Positions 36,570 through 46,227 of a stretch of DNA of 64,000 bases are shown here, one piece after another (the stretch's first letter is position 1; the number at the start of each line of letters is the position of its first letter). The stretch comes from Emydura subglobosa. Its lineage: Eukaryota; Chordata; Testudines; Chelidae. Under the pieces are notes generated by a model that worked only from the letters and a program-made list of their open reading frames with translations, was not told where the DNA came from and did not search any database. Both the position numbers and the translations under genes were made by a program. The stretch is from positions 6,130,164 to 6,194,163 of the forward strand of contig ML680053.1 in assembly GCA_007922225.1 (NCBI GenBank), read 5' to 3'.

Positions 36570-37916
36570 TTACCGCAGTTCATTGTAAAACTGGTTTTTC
36601 AATGCTTTCCGAAGTCGAAGCACTCCGCAGTTGGCTCTGAGCGTAGCGCTGGAATCTGGCTGCCCAAAATTTGCAGCCAGTGTATCAGCCTCCATGGCCC
36701 AACCCTGGGGAAACGTTCCCCCCTTTGTTTCACACAAATTATGGAGCACACAGCATGCAGATATAACTGATGGGATGTTCTTTTCACTGATGTCAAGCCT
36801 AGTAGACAGACATCTCCATCTGGCTTTTAAGCGGCCAAATGCACATTCCACCACCATTCTGCACTTGCTGAGCCTGTTATTGAAATGCTCCTTCTCACTG
36901 TCCAGGTGCCTGGTGTAGGGATTCAATAGCCAAGGGAGCAAGGGGTAGGCAGGATCCCCCAAGATCACTATTGGCATTTCCACATCCCCAAATGTTTATT
37001 TTTTGGTCAGGGAAGAAAGTGCCCTCCTACATCTTATTGAACAGACCCAAGTTCCTAAAGATACGTGCGTCGTACACCTTTCTAGACCTCCCCACACTGA
37101 TGTCAATGAAACATCCCGTGATCCACAGGGGCCTGCAACACCATTGAGAAGTATCCCTTCCGGTTTATGTACTCTGTGGCAAGGTGGTCAGGTGCTAGGA
37201 TAGGGATATGCGTGCCATCTATTGCCCACCTGCAGTTTGGGAACCCCATTGCGGGAAACCCGTCCACTATGTCCTGCATGTTTCCCAAAGTCACTACCCT
37301 TCTTAGCAGAAGCCTATTGACAAACTTGCATTACAGCAGCTCCAACTGTGGATTTACTCTCTCCAAATTGATTACCAATTGATTGGTAGCAGTCTGGGGT
37401 TGCCAGCTTCCACCTAGTGATGGCCATTCACTGCTCCACTGTCAGAGCTGGTCTCAAGCGAGTACTCACGTGCTTCAGGGATGAGGACAGCTCCGTGCAA
37501 AGTTCAAAGAAAGTGGCCTTTCACATACGAAAGTTCTGCAGCCACTGCTCATCATCCTACACCTTCATAACAATGCGATCCCACGAATCTGTGCTTGTTT
37601 CCCAGGACCAGAACCGATGCTCCAAGGATGGACGTTGATGCGTGACAGCCTGCAGCAAACGGAAATTATTCCGCTCTATGTCTTCTCGCAGAGTGGCTTC
37701 AGTAACATCGCTATTTTCCGTGGTGCGGCTCTTCTCTCGCCTTTGAAAATACTGCGGGATAAGCCGTGAGATATTTGTGATGCTCACAATGATAGAGCTG
37801 AGTGGGCTCCATGTCTCTCCAGCAACGGCGTGCGTGCGGCATAGAAAAACGGCACGAAAGAGCGTTTGCAGTTTATTTGGGACAAGAAGGGTGGGGGAGG
37901 GAGCACGCTGCATCAT
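36570..37916 (-). pseudogene. Harbinger DDE transposase (HARBI1-like), frameshifted
   Basis: On the minus strand the N-terminal region (37557-37916) includes TLREDIERNNFRLLQAVTHQ. The middle (about 37103-37294) has CRWAIDGTHIPILAPDH and YINRKGYFSMVLQA. The C-terminal part (36570-36983) has VILGDPAYPLLPWLLNPY and FNNRLSKCRMVVECAFGRLK. These carry the three acidic residues of the DDE_Tnp_4 nuclease: D of AIDGTHI, D of LGDPAY and E of VECAFGRLKARW. The three blocks are in different frames, with stops between, so the gene is dead even though the catalytic residues survive. It converges on the Myb-like gene of the same element. Confidence 0.85.
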
Positions 37917-38513
37917 GGGAGGACGACAAGCTTCCCAAAAGCCTCTGCAGCTAGTTGCACTATGGGATAGCTACCCACGGTGCACTGCTTTGAATGTTGA
38001 CCCAAGCATGGTGAGTGGGGACGCAGGAGCCCGGCGCAAGGAGCATGATGTGGTCACGTTCTTGTGACTTCTAAAATTCGGCGGGTGAAATCGACTTCAG
38101 TCTGCAGTGTAGAAATACCCTCAGCCTCTAGAGCTTTATCTAGGCCTACCTCTCCTAGTTGAGTGCTATAACAGAGCTGTGGTCCTCTGTGGGTCAGACA
38201 TACATAGGACATGTAACACACACTAACCAATGGGTTACCCAGAGCGCCTTTTAAATTACACGGATAATTGTCCGAGTCTTGCCATTCACTCAATTGTTTG
38301 ACAAAAAGCCTTCTTCCCTCTCCCTGCCACCTTTACGTTCTATTTTGACTGAATATGGCTATTTATGGACCGAGCAGAATTCTATTATCACCCTGCCGCA
38401 AGATTAATGGCTTCCAGTTTGGATGACTGATGGCCTAGATCAGCTTTAATCACACTGGCTTCATTTGCTATTGAATCATGTGGAAATGGCACTTGTGGCT
38501 CACCATATAACAA

Positions 38514-38519
38514 CATGCA
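38514..38519 (-). promoter_or_regulatory. TGCATG (RBFOX-type) intronic splicing element
   Basis: The minus strand reads TGCATG inside TTGTTGCATGTTG, starting 44 nt downstream of the microexon's 5' splice site. RBFOX proteins bind (U)GCAUG, and binding downstream of an exon within about 100 nt usually promotes inclusion in neurons. The motif and distance are seen directly; function is inferred. A six-base motif occurs by chance about once per 4 kb per strand, so conservation across species is the test. Confidence 0.5.
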
Positions 38520-38562
38520 ACAAGACAGGGAGAGGCATAAAATTCTCCACTGGTTGGCTTAC

Positions 38563-38583
38563 CTATGTCTGAAATCTTTATTT
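38563..38583 (-). CDS. TENM4: TENM4 alternative 21-nt microexon (beta-propeller splice insert)
   Basis: Read on the minus strand, these 21 nt follow the acceptor TTTCCTGCTGTCTGTCAG (AG at 38584-38585) and precede a strong donor, AG|GTAAGC (GT at 38561-38562). In phase 2 with the flanking exons they give R-N-K-D-F-R-H-S, the last Ser being completed by the C that opens exon 24612-24844. This matches the seven-residue alternative insert (NKDFRHS type) known in the teneurin NHL propeller, which tunes homophilic adhesion and latrophilin-related recognition. Skipping removes exactly 21 nt and keeps the frame (ILEL-S-HSPAHK). TGC motifs lie just upstream of the acceptor, and a TGCATG lies 44 nt into the downstream intron. 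It is too short for any gene finder; the match of peptide, phases and both splice sites makes chance unlikely. Confidence 0.92.
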
Positions 38584-38871
38584 CTGACAGACAGCAGGAA
38601 AGCAGGGAATAGAAGAAAGTATGAGGTGTTAGTGGCTGAGTTAGAAGCATTATTAGCAGATTGAAAACTTGACAGTAACTGTACCATACAATACAATAAT
38701 AAATAAAGACTTAGCAGGCATGACACTGATATACTTTATATTGGATATTACTTGTCAGTGAGCACACTTATGTACTGCTGCATATCACAAAGGAAGTATG
38801 ATCTCACCAGCTCAGAGGTACTCATGCAGGAGATAGGGCCAGGCACACGTCACTATTTGCAGAAGTATTGA

Positions 38872-38896
38872 ACACACACACACACACACACACACA
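38872..38896. repeat. (AC)n microsatellite
   Basis: This is an uninterrupted AC run of about 12 units, 290 bp upstream of the microexon in transcript order. Confidence 0.95.
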
Positions 38897-40775
38897 ATCC
38901 AAATACATGTCTTTAATGATCTGTCTCGGAATATAATCTGTCAAGACAGAAACCTGTTTCTTGAGTAAGCTTTACAGCTTTTTCACTGTTGGTCATTGTG
39001 GTTCTGTCTAATTTAGCAGACAATTTATCAGCAGCGTTGTTCTGGTCAGCTTCCTTTATGTTCGCTACCTGAACCTCAGACACCATAGCATAGAATTCAA
39101 GTAGGATATTTTTCTCTCCAGGGGCAAAGTTACATATCCCATTGTAATGATTTGAAAGCCACATTGCAGCTGCCTATCCTCTCCGCGAAAGAGCACTGCA
39201 CTCTAATAAAGAGACTGTACTGAACTGTGGGGTGGGACTCTCAAAGGAAATGCTGTTTGAGGAGGCACAGATACAATCCATTTAGGCCAAAACAATGGCT
39301 TTTTCCCCATAGTTTTTAGTCAACCTGCATCTATGCCCATTTAGTTTATAACACACAGGAGTGACAGTGTTTCTTGGACCCAGTAACCTAAGCGTTTGGG
39401 CAGATAACGTAATAATGGCTCCAGCAGGTTGAACGTGAGAGTAAATTAAACTTTGTGGCTCTTTGAGAATCCAACAAGGCCACTCTTTCAAGGTTTCCAA
39501 TTTGCTCTTTTGCAATCAGGGCCTGTTCAACCAAACCTGTATGCATAGGGTGTTTCTAGCAATGCTGAAATACAAAAAGAACCCAGGATGCAATTTTCAA
39601 AAATGCCTAAGAGAATGAGGCACCTAACTGTCATGCAATTACAATGGGGTTTGGGCACCTATCTGCCTAAGGCTCCTTTGGGAATCACAGTTTCCACCAC
39701 TAAAATAACCTTTCAGCACTGGAAGGATGCTCTGGACCTTAATGCAGCCCACTGTTGAATCATTCCTCAATATTTGGGAGTCCCACCCCCATGTATCTGA
39801 CTCCAACTATGGCTTGCTCAGAGATGTAACTGGAAACATGCCATCATGGGGCTCCTTGTTTGCTGACTCTTTATAATTTTCATATTGAATGAGCTCAGGT
39901 TACTGTCTTCTAAGTGCCAGCCTCAGTCTAGATTCTTTTCTTCTGGTACATCAGCACGTGTAGTGAAAGTCCTACAGGCCAAACTGGGCCCTCAGTGACA
40001 CCACTGTAGCCCAATGGACATATGTGGGTTTGCACAGGCGTAACGATTAGCAAACAATGCTGTTGCTGATGAGCAAGAAGGAATCCAGCTCACTCTCTTT
40101 TAGTGGCATTAATTCCTCAGGGCAAACATGAGTATAATGCAATGCAGCTTTGGGCACTGATCCTGCAATGATCTGCAGTTCGGTCAGTGAAGGTCCTCCC
40201 AGGTGGAACTTGTTGTCCGACTGGGGCCTTATTTTTGTCAGCAGACATGGCTCTAAATACAGATCTGCTGAGTAAGTATGGGCCATTTTTACATCGTCGC
40301 TTCCCAGGGGAGTGAGAAGTAACACACTTTTAGGCCAAATCTTCAGAGATGGTAAGCACCTGCATCTTCTGGGAGTTGTGGGTGCTCAGAGCCTCTCAGA
40401 AACTGGCTCTTACAAGTACCCTGTTAATACCGAAAAGATTTATCTTTGTCCCTTTCCCTTACGTTCCACTGGGATGCTGTATATTATGGATGAGTTCTTG
40501 GTAGCTCTTTGTGTGTGTTGCAGGGATTTTTTTTCGGTACGTTTAGGTTTTCAAAAATAGAATGAATACTTTCACCAAAAAAAAAAAGAGAGAAACAACA
40601 AGGCTAGTCAAAAAATGGCAACTACCTGTCTTTATCCTCATGTGTGCAATGGGTGCCTGGACCAAAGCATATCACTGAGTAGACATCTTGACACACATTT
40701 CCATGGAAAACTCCCAATACAGAAATCACCAATGGATACTTTAATCTCCAGTCCAGTTACAGACATGCTGTATTA

Positions 40776-40847
40776 GGGCCTGACCCAAAACCCATTGAAG
40801 TCATTGGTTAGGCTCTCATTGACTTCACTGGGTTTCATATCAGGCCC
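40776..40847. mobile_element. 72-bp foldback element with TTA duplication
   Basis: GGGCCTGACCCAAAACCCA at the left pairs with TGGGTTTCATATCAGGCCC at the right, and the inner arms CATTGAAGTCATTGG and CTCATTGACTTCACT also pair. The element is almost entirely palindrome. TTA flanks it on both sides (40773-40775 and 40848-40850), which suggests a mobile origin of Harbinger-like type, although the family is not known to me. Confidence 0.65.
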
Positions 40848-40999
40848 TTAAGGCAGAGTCATTGCGCCTGATTCAGATGTCACTTACACCAGTTTACACT
40901 CTATTGACTTCATTGAAATTAATCCTGGGTAGCCCCAGCATGAGATCAGAATCAGATACACTGTGTTGTACAGCGCATTGTGTTTGTTATGAAATGTCT

Positions 41000-41022
41000 G
41001 GGGGGGGCGGGGGGGGGGGGGG
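41000..41022. repeat. G-run (23 nt with one C)
   Basis: Eight G, one C and fourteen G occur in a row on the plus strand. It can form a G-quadruplex on the plus strand; the transcribed RNA (minus-sense) would be C-rich. Confidence 0.95.
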
Positions 41023-41666
41023 AAATATCACAGATGAGTCAAACACATTTTGACCCAGTCACCAAATATTTTATTTCATCAAAATTTATGACTCATATGT
41101 AATTTCTCCCTTCCCCCCACAGGTTTCCGTCCCTGCAGGGGTGATGGACAGAATTTCTTCACCCAGCCCCTATTTTGCAGTGGAGGTCTGGAAGCAGGAT
41201 TCACTGTGGTGTGTTTGTATGTTCGTCCCAAAACACCCATCTGGAAGGCACCGACTTTGGGAGCCCCTTGGTGAACTCACTGCCTAGGTATGAATGATCC
41301 TCTGTCCTGAGTACCCTCTATAAGTCATCATTAGTGTTGTGTGTCCTTCCAAGTGTAGGTTATCCTAAGGCTGACTGTTAATGTTTAGAATTCCCACTAG
41401 TGTCTCACCAGACTGAGGGGGACACAATATCCCAGTTTGAGTTAGCAGGAAAAAAATGTGACAGACTATTTTGGGTCTGTGACTCCATCCTGGATGAACT
41501 CATGAGGCCACACGCCATTCTGGTGTAACTCAAAGTCAGTGGATTTGCACCAGAGGTGAATTTGGCCCGTTCAAAGAGTTTTGGTCTAATTTTCCCTCTG
41601 GGTACATAACATTTCTGTGGAACCAAAGGTGAACAATTATCACAGGCTGCGAGCTGCCTGGCGTAC

Positions 41667-41916
41667 CTTAGCTCCAGTATGTTGGTGACGTTGCCAGAGG
41701 GAAAGATCCTTCGGATGTAGTTGAAGTCTCCAACATAAAGGCTTCCATCTGACCCGCATGTCAGAGCAACGGGAGCCAGGAGCTTGTTCCCGTCTGCAAG
41801 GCCATTACAGCTTGGACAGGAAATGCTACGCCTGCGTCCATTGCCCATAATGCTCCCGATGACAGGTGGCTGCTGAGAGACAAACTGGTTTTCCCCATTT
41901 CCCTTATACAAGATGC
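41667..41916 (-). CDS. TENM4: TENM4 exon: NHL beta-propeller, first blade
   Basis: This 250-bp exon encodes [40 protein letters not shown] and [20 protein letters not shown], ending in [35 protein letters not shown] is a typical NHL repeat strand, and CPSCNG is the small Cys loop of the propeller. The acceptor is CGTTTTCTAG (AG at 41917-41918, phase 1). The donor is AG|GTACGC (GT at 41665-41666, phase 2), with C at +4 and +6 instead of the consensus. The trailing AG codes either Arg, if the microexon at 38563-38583 is used, or Ser, if splicing goes directly to exon 24612-24844. This exon therefore sits at the regulated splice site of the propeller. Confidence 0.96.
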
Positions 41917-41934
41917 CTAGAAAACGATAAGAGC

Positions 41935-42080
41935 AGAAAGAAAATTAAAGACAGATGGTGAAACTGAAGCTCACAGAGAGCACGTGACTTGCTCCAGGTC
42001 ACAGAGCCAATCAATGGCAGCACAGGAAATAGAACCCTGAAGTCCCAGCTTCCAGATTCTTCTTGTACCACCCTACAAAG
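41935..42080 (-). repeat. CORE-SINE (MIR-like) fragment, antisense
   Basis: GATGGTGAAACTGAAGCTCA, CTTGCTCCAGGTCACAGAGC and AATGGCAGCACAGGAAATAG are diverged antisense MIR body phrases. The fragment starts about 20 nt upstream of an exon acceptor, so the branch-point region of this intron abuts old SINE sequence. Confidence 0.5.
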
Positions 42081-42667
42081 GGTTCTCCACAGGGTTGTCC
42101 CTAAGTTTTGTGGGATCTGGTAAAATATTAGATGTCCAGGGCCCATGGCAGATTGCTGCAACTCCCATAGCACAGTGTTTCTCATCTTTTTCAGGTTGGA
42201 GACCCCTTATTCAAAATTAAACATTTTCAGCCCCACCACATTTACTATAAAGATGTACTGATGCCAACAATGATCAGCCTGTGTAATTAATTTGTGTGAG
42301 TGTTTGACCTTGACAAGCAAGGGTGAGTGGGGAGGGGGAGACCAAGCTTTTCTTTGCTTTAGAGTGCAATAAAATGTTCAGTGCCTCACAATCCTCTGAT
42401 TGCCATTCGGGGCCCTCCTGGCAGTTGCGACTATGCGTTGAGAAAAGCTGTTATGCCACATGTGGAGATAGGAAGGTCAAGTTAATTGTCACTAGTGAGG
42501 AGAGTTAACACACTGGGGTTGTCTGCTGGCAAGGGGCATACAGGGTGGTAGTGGTTCACTTAGGAAAATCTGGGAGGAGTATTAACTGGGGTAGGTTTCA
42601 TCAGCAGGGCCGAGGGGAGCCTATATGTTCTTTAGAAGAAGACCAGGAAAGTTTTCATTAGTTGTGC

Positions 42668-43149
42668 AGTCTGAACTCCTTCAGTATTCACTACAGTTGC
42701 ACAGGATAGTGCAAACGTTCTGAACTCCTTCAGCGTTCACCACAGTCACACAGCATAGTGCAAACGTTCTGAACTCCTTCAGCGTTCACCACAGTCACAC
42801 AGGATAGTGCAAACGTTCTGAACTCCTTCAGCATTCACCACAGTCACACAGGATAATGCAAACGTTCTGAACTCCTTCAGCATTCACCACAGTCACACAG
42901 CATAGTGCAAACGTTCTGAACTCCTTCAGCATTCACCACAGTCACACAGGACAGTGCAAACGTTCTGAACTCCTTCAGCATTCACCACAGTCACACAGGA
43001 TAGTGCAAACGTTCTGAACTCCTTCAGCGTTCACCACAGTCACACAGGATAGTGCAAACGTTCTGAACTCCTTCAGCATTCACCACAGTCACACANNNNN
43101 NNNNNAACTCCTTCAGCATTCACCACAGTCACACAGCATAGTGCAAACG
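42668..43149. repeat. Minisatellite, 49-bp unit, about 10 copies, with assembly gap
   Basis: The unit contains GTTCTGAACTCCTTCAGC, TTCACCACAGTCACACAG and ATAGTGCAAAC and repeats every 49 bp from 42668. Unit starts are at 42717, 42766, 42815, 42864, 42913, 42962, 43011 and 43060. Copies differ at a few sites (GCGTT/GCATT, GGATA/GCATA/GGACA), and the first copy is the most diverged. The period breaks at a 10-N gap (43096-43105): the sequence after it is 9 bp short of register, so the true length is unknown. Confidence 0.95.
43096..43105. other. Assembly gap (10 N)
   Basis: Ten N sit inside the minisatellite. The round number and the broken 49-bp register show it is a placeholder, not a measured length. 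Confidence 0.97.
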
Positions 43150-44066
43150 TTCCATCCTTTGACTAAGTTCTAGTCAACTTTCCAGCCTCTCCTTTGTAGC
43201 CCCCAGGTCCTCCTTCCTCCACCTGATACTGGGGCCTCCCACTTCCCCTTGCATTCCCTGGGGCCTCCCACTTCTGCAGCTTCCTGCTCCTCTTGAACCA
43301 CTTTGTGTCCAAAGATTAACTCTGGGCCCAGAGCCAGCCTCTGTGTTAGGCCCCAGTGACGCCGTCCTGCTTGCTGAAGTGCACTGCCCTGGGCTGCCCT
43401 CTGGCCAGCTCAGTGCCCCATCTCCAAACACTCGCCATTCACTAGGGAAAGTGGGGGTTACAGTTTCAAAGGAAGCTGCGCTCTACCAGAGCAGCTGGCC
43501 ACAGAAGTTGAGGGGTGGGGAACTTGGAGGGTGGGAAGTCTTCTGAAGCCTAACAATTAGGTTTCTTTGGGCAAGAGAGAAGTAATATTCGACAGGTTCC
43601 CCCCGGGCCACATTCCAAGCTGAGTTCTCACCACTGGCAGCAAGGGGTGATTATTTGTCATGCTTTTCTGTGTGTGGTTGTATTGGGTGGGTTTGCTTTC
43701 GATGGGGCCTACAAAGGGTGGATCCTATCGGACCGTACACATACCCTGCACGTGCTTACGTGGGGTTCAGCCTCGGGACGTTTTTCTATGGACACCAAAG
43801 AATTCAGTCCCATTCCTTAGAGACAGTACAAAGATGGGGCTGCATACTTCATAAAGATATACATACAACAGATTTACAGTAGCTGACTCCTTTCAGATTT
43901 GCCTTCCCAAAGCTGTCGCAAATTGTAGCTTACAATGAATAATTTGTTAGTAGTATGTGCATGTGTGTGTTTTCCCTTTCATCGAATGATTAACAGTGAA
44001 AAGCAACAATGCATTGCTCCGCTGCATTGCCCATCATGCTCATGCCGTTTGCTACAGCCAACCCAC

Positions 44067-44210
44067 CGCTCTGTATGTTGAGGGCATGGTGTTTGTCCAG
44101 AGACCAGCCTCCAAGTTTGGAAGCATCAATTTCATAACCCTGAAGGACCGCCGTCCTCTTCTCCCACAGGATCAGGTCAGGACATGATTCGTATTCATAG
44201 CCCACGGAAA
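44067..44210 (-). CDS. TENM4: TENM4 exon: FN-plug to beta-propeller linker
   Basis: This 144-bp exon encodes [40 protein letters not shown] and HALNIQS, with split codons on both sides (phase 1 at each end). It links the FN-plug to the first blade of the NHL propeller. The acceptor is TTGCTTCCAG (AG at 44211-44212). The donor is G|GTGGGT (GT at 44065-44066), which is usable but not optimal. The split Gly completes QSG-ILYKG with exon 41667-41916. The single Cys in ESCPD is a family-conserved position by my recollection. Confidence 0.95.
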
Positions 44211-44764
44211 CTGGAAGCAAAGGGGAAAAAAAGAAGCCCATAGGTTAATATTCTCAGAAATGCACATTCAGCACAAAACCGAGAGCTTTAATTAGGTGGG
44301 GGAAAGGCCATTTCTACAGGCAAGTGCCAATTCTATTTAAAATACCATCACATTAATGCAGAGTCTTAATATTCTCCTCTTTAAAGGCCACTCTGCATAA
44401 AAAAAGGTCAACGCAGCAGTAGATGTTGGACAAATGTGCTAAATATTCAAAAGGCCCCGACTCACAGACACAATGTAAAGCAATGGGTGACCCAAGGAAT
44501 TAACAAAAATGGTCCCAGGATTCCAAAATGGTAGCATGTTGCTTCTATTCATGCCTCCTCAGTTAAGGCTGCCTGCCAGTGATGCAGTGGGATGAGGCAG
44601 AGAAACATGGCCCTGCTTAGAAAACACAGCATAATCCAAGCAGGTCTAACTCAGTAAACTCCATTAAACTCAACAGACAGACCAGAGATTAATTGGGGCC
44701 AATATCACTAATACAGACAAAATGGCTGAATGTGAGTAAGTTTTTATTATGTCCAGAGAGTCTT

Positions 44765-44876
44765 TAGGCCTGATTTATCTCCCTTTCATGGGTGCACATC
44801 AGAAATAACTCCATTAAAGGTAATGGAATTACACCACTGTAAAATCAGTTTGAGTGAGAGGAGAATCAGGCCCAGT
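44765..44876. repeat. Foldback repeat, GGCCTGATT termini
   Basis: The left arm GGCCTGATTTATCTCCCTTT pairs imperfectly with the right arm GAGAGGAGAATCAGGCCC, and the centre AACTCCATTAAAGGTAATGG is itself nearly palindromic. It is the same style as the element at 40776-40847 but longer. No clean target duplication is seen. Confidence 0.55.
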
Positions 44877-45726
44877 ATTTTACTGAACATCTAGAAGAAG
44901 GCTTCAGGTGAAACATGGACTCCTTGAGCTTTCCCTCAAACGCAGAAAGATGCAAATCCCAATTCATCACTAATACCTGAAGTAGAGCAGAGATCTTCAG
45001 TTTTACCCTTCTTAGGAGACAAGGGAAAGGCAGGATGTGGAACAACTTTTGGCAGGTAAAATAAAGGCCTGATCTTTCAAGGGGCAAGGTCTCCTGAGAA
45101 GTGCTGAGCACTAAAAGAGCTCAGGACCATTCACAAATCATGAGGGACTCTGCAGAATCAGACTGGACAGGAGAAATATGCAGTACAGGGAACAGTCTTA
45201 CACTGGTAGAGAGATGAGTTGGATTAAATAATCAAAAAGGTCTTTCCTGTCTTTTACTGCTATGATTCTGTTTTCAGCTCTTTTGATGAAAAAACATACT
45301 TATTCAGCTATCCATGTAGTTGGCTAGCAATGTGCTATTTTTAAACCTCTGTGCACCTTTAGAGGTTGGTTGAATAATATAAAAAACCAGGACACAGACA
45401 CAAAGTGAAGGATGTCCAGTACATATCTACTAGAAATAATTTTACTGTATAAGAGCAATAACCTTGTAGGGCCTCCTTTTCAGACCCTGCCTCTAATTGC
45501 ACGTTCCCCCTCTCCCCCATGGCATTTGGACTAGGTGGGCTCTGTGATGCCTGAGAGAAGGGGTAGGAGCTGTAGCCATACAAGAGTTACGTGGGCAGAA
45601 CAAAGGAAGCTTCCCCCTCCTGCAGAGGCTCTGGCTTCTTCAGTGACAGAGTCTTGGTAGAGCCTGCAGATCCCGTGGCTACGAACCATGGTACTGTGCT
45701 CAAGATTTGGTCCACAGAACACACAG

Positions 45727-45825
45727 ATCCCGATTCTCCGTTGCCTCGCACCTTGTGTAATCATTTTACAGACATAGAGGGCCACACAAGATGCAGGGTA
45801 GTGGAGAATCAGGGTCGCAATGGTT
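45727..45825. repeat. Foldback repeat, CCCGATTCTC termini
   Basis: CCCGATTCTCCGTTGCCTCG at the left pairs with GGGTAGTGGAGAATCAGGG at the right. The arms are diverged but the symmetry is clear. Confidence 0.5.
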
Positions 45826-45959
45826 ATGTTGAGATGATGTTCTGGAAAGGGCAGTGAAGGGAAGAAAGCATAAAAACAGGATAAAGTTAGCGTGCTGCCA
45901 TTTAACAGCTTCTTACATGCAAGACAGACAGAGAGGGATGTGTTCTGAGGTCAGCTTAC

Positions 45960-46227
45960 CAAAAGCTTCTGACAGTCCGTACACCTTCTGGCTGTAGACG
46001 TCCGTCTTATCCCAGATGAAATAATAGGAGAGGTCCGGGGCAGCTGCAAACCACTTTCTAAAGAGGCGTCCCTCTACGGCCACCATAAGGTGGACTTTCA
46101 TGAGGTTGAAGGGGATGGTGGGATGGGTCATGCTGATCCTCAAGACTGACTTGTAGCCAGCTGTGCGGCTGCTCAGGTAGCTGAGTTTTATTGTACTGCC
46201 CGCGATGTGAATCTCCTCTTGCAGGGC
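45960..46227 (-). CDS. TENM4: TENM4 exon: FN-plug domain
   Basis: This 268-bp exon encodes [40 protein letters not shown] and then [20 protein letters not shown] through [22 protein letters not shown]. It forms most of the FN-plug, which sits across the bottom of the NHL propeller and YD shell. The acceptor is TTCTTCCCCAG (AG at 46228-46229, phase 0) and the donor is G|GTAAGC (GT at 45958-45959, phase 1). The G joins TT of the next exon to restore the Val of FVSVGYEYE. All 89 whole codons are open. Shifted-frame open stretches over it (for example 46058-46309) are shadows. Confidence 0.96.

Larger units (their letters stand above)
34083..38120. mobile_element. PIF/Harbinger transposon, two-gene, degenerate
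   Basis: The 4.04-kb element begins GGCTTGGTCTACACTGGCA and ends CTGCAGTGTAGAAATACCC, so its termini are imperfect inverted repeats sharing TCTACACTG. The flanks are TAA (34080-34082) and TCA (38121-38123), a decayed 3-bp TWA-type duplication. It carries a plus-strand Myb/SANT-like gene and a convergent minus-strand DDE transposase gene, the two-gene plan of Harbinger elements. Both genes are broken by frameshifts and stops. The subterminal phrase AAAACCACCTCTGCAAGTGG is shared with the MITE at 8694-8964. Confidence 0.88.
24845..38562 (-). other. Large intron with two major transposons
   Basis: This 13.7-kb intron separates the microexon from the second/third-blade exon. It holds CORE-SINEs (25060-25250, 25380-25512), a perfect inverted repeat (25281-25357), an AT microsatellite (25706-25760), the CR1 at about 29105-32075, a hairpin-forming repeat (33218-33325) and the Harbinger element 34083-38120. 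The stretch 26030-26470 looks unlike repeat DNA. 26480-27800, 28410-29100 and 32100-33200 show nothing I can name beyond short dispersed-repeat phrases. Confidence 0.8.
38584..41666 (-). other. Intron upstream of the microexon
   Basis: This 3083-bp intron has a (CA)n run at 38872-38896, a repeat phrase near 39590-39700 (CAATTTTCAAAAATGCC), a foldback element at 40776-40847 and a G-run at 41000-41022. 38900-39590 and 39700-40770 show no nameable feature. Confidence 0.8.
41917..44066 (-). other. Intron containing the minisatellite
   Basis: The 2150-bp intron holds an antisense CORE-SINE piece (41935-42080), a hAT-like fragment phrase near 42173-42230 (CAGTGTTTCTCATCTTTTTC) and the 49-bp tandem array. 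42230-42660 and 43150-44066 show no other feature. Confidence 0.8.
44211..45959 (-). other. Short intron in the FN-plug region
   Basis: The 1749-bp intron has two foldback repeats (44765-44876 and 45727-45825). The rest shows only AT-rich or unremarkable sequence; no exon or RNA gene is seen. Confidence 0.8.

Noticed and set aside
42173..42260. CAGTGTTTCTCATC... segment as a full hAT element
   Set aside because: Only the left-terminal phrase resembles a Charlie-type end; no right end or target duplication is found, so it is at most a fragment.
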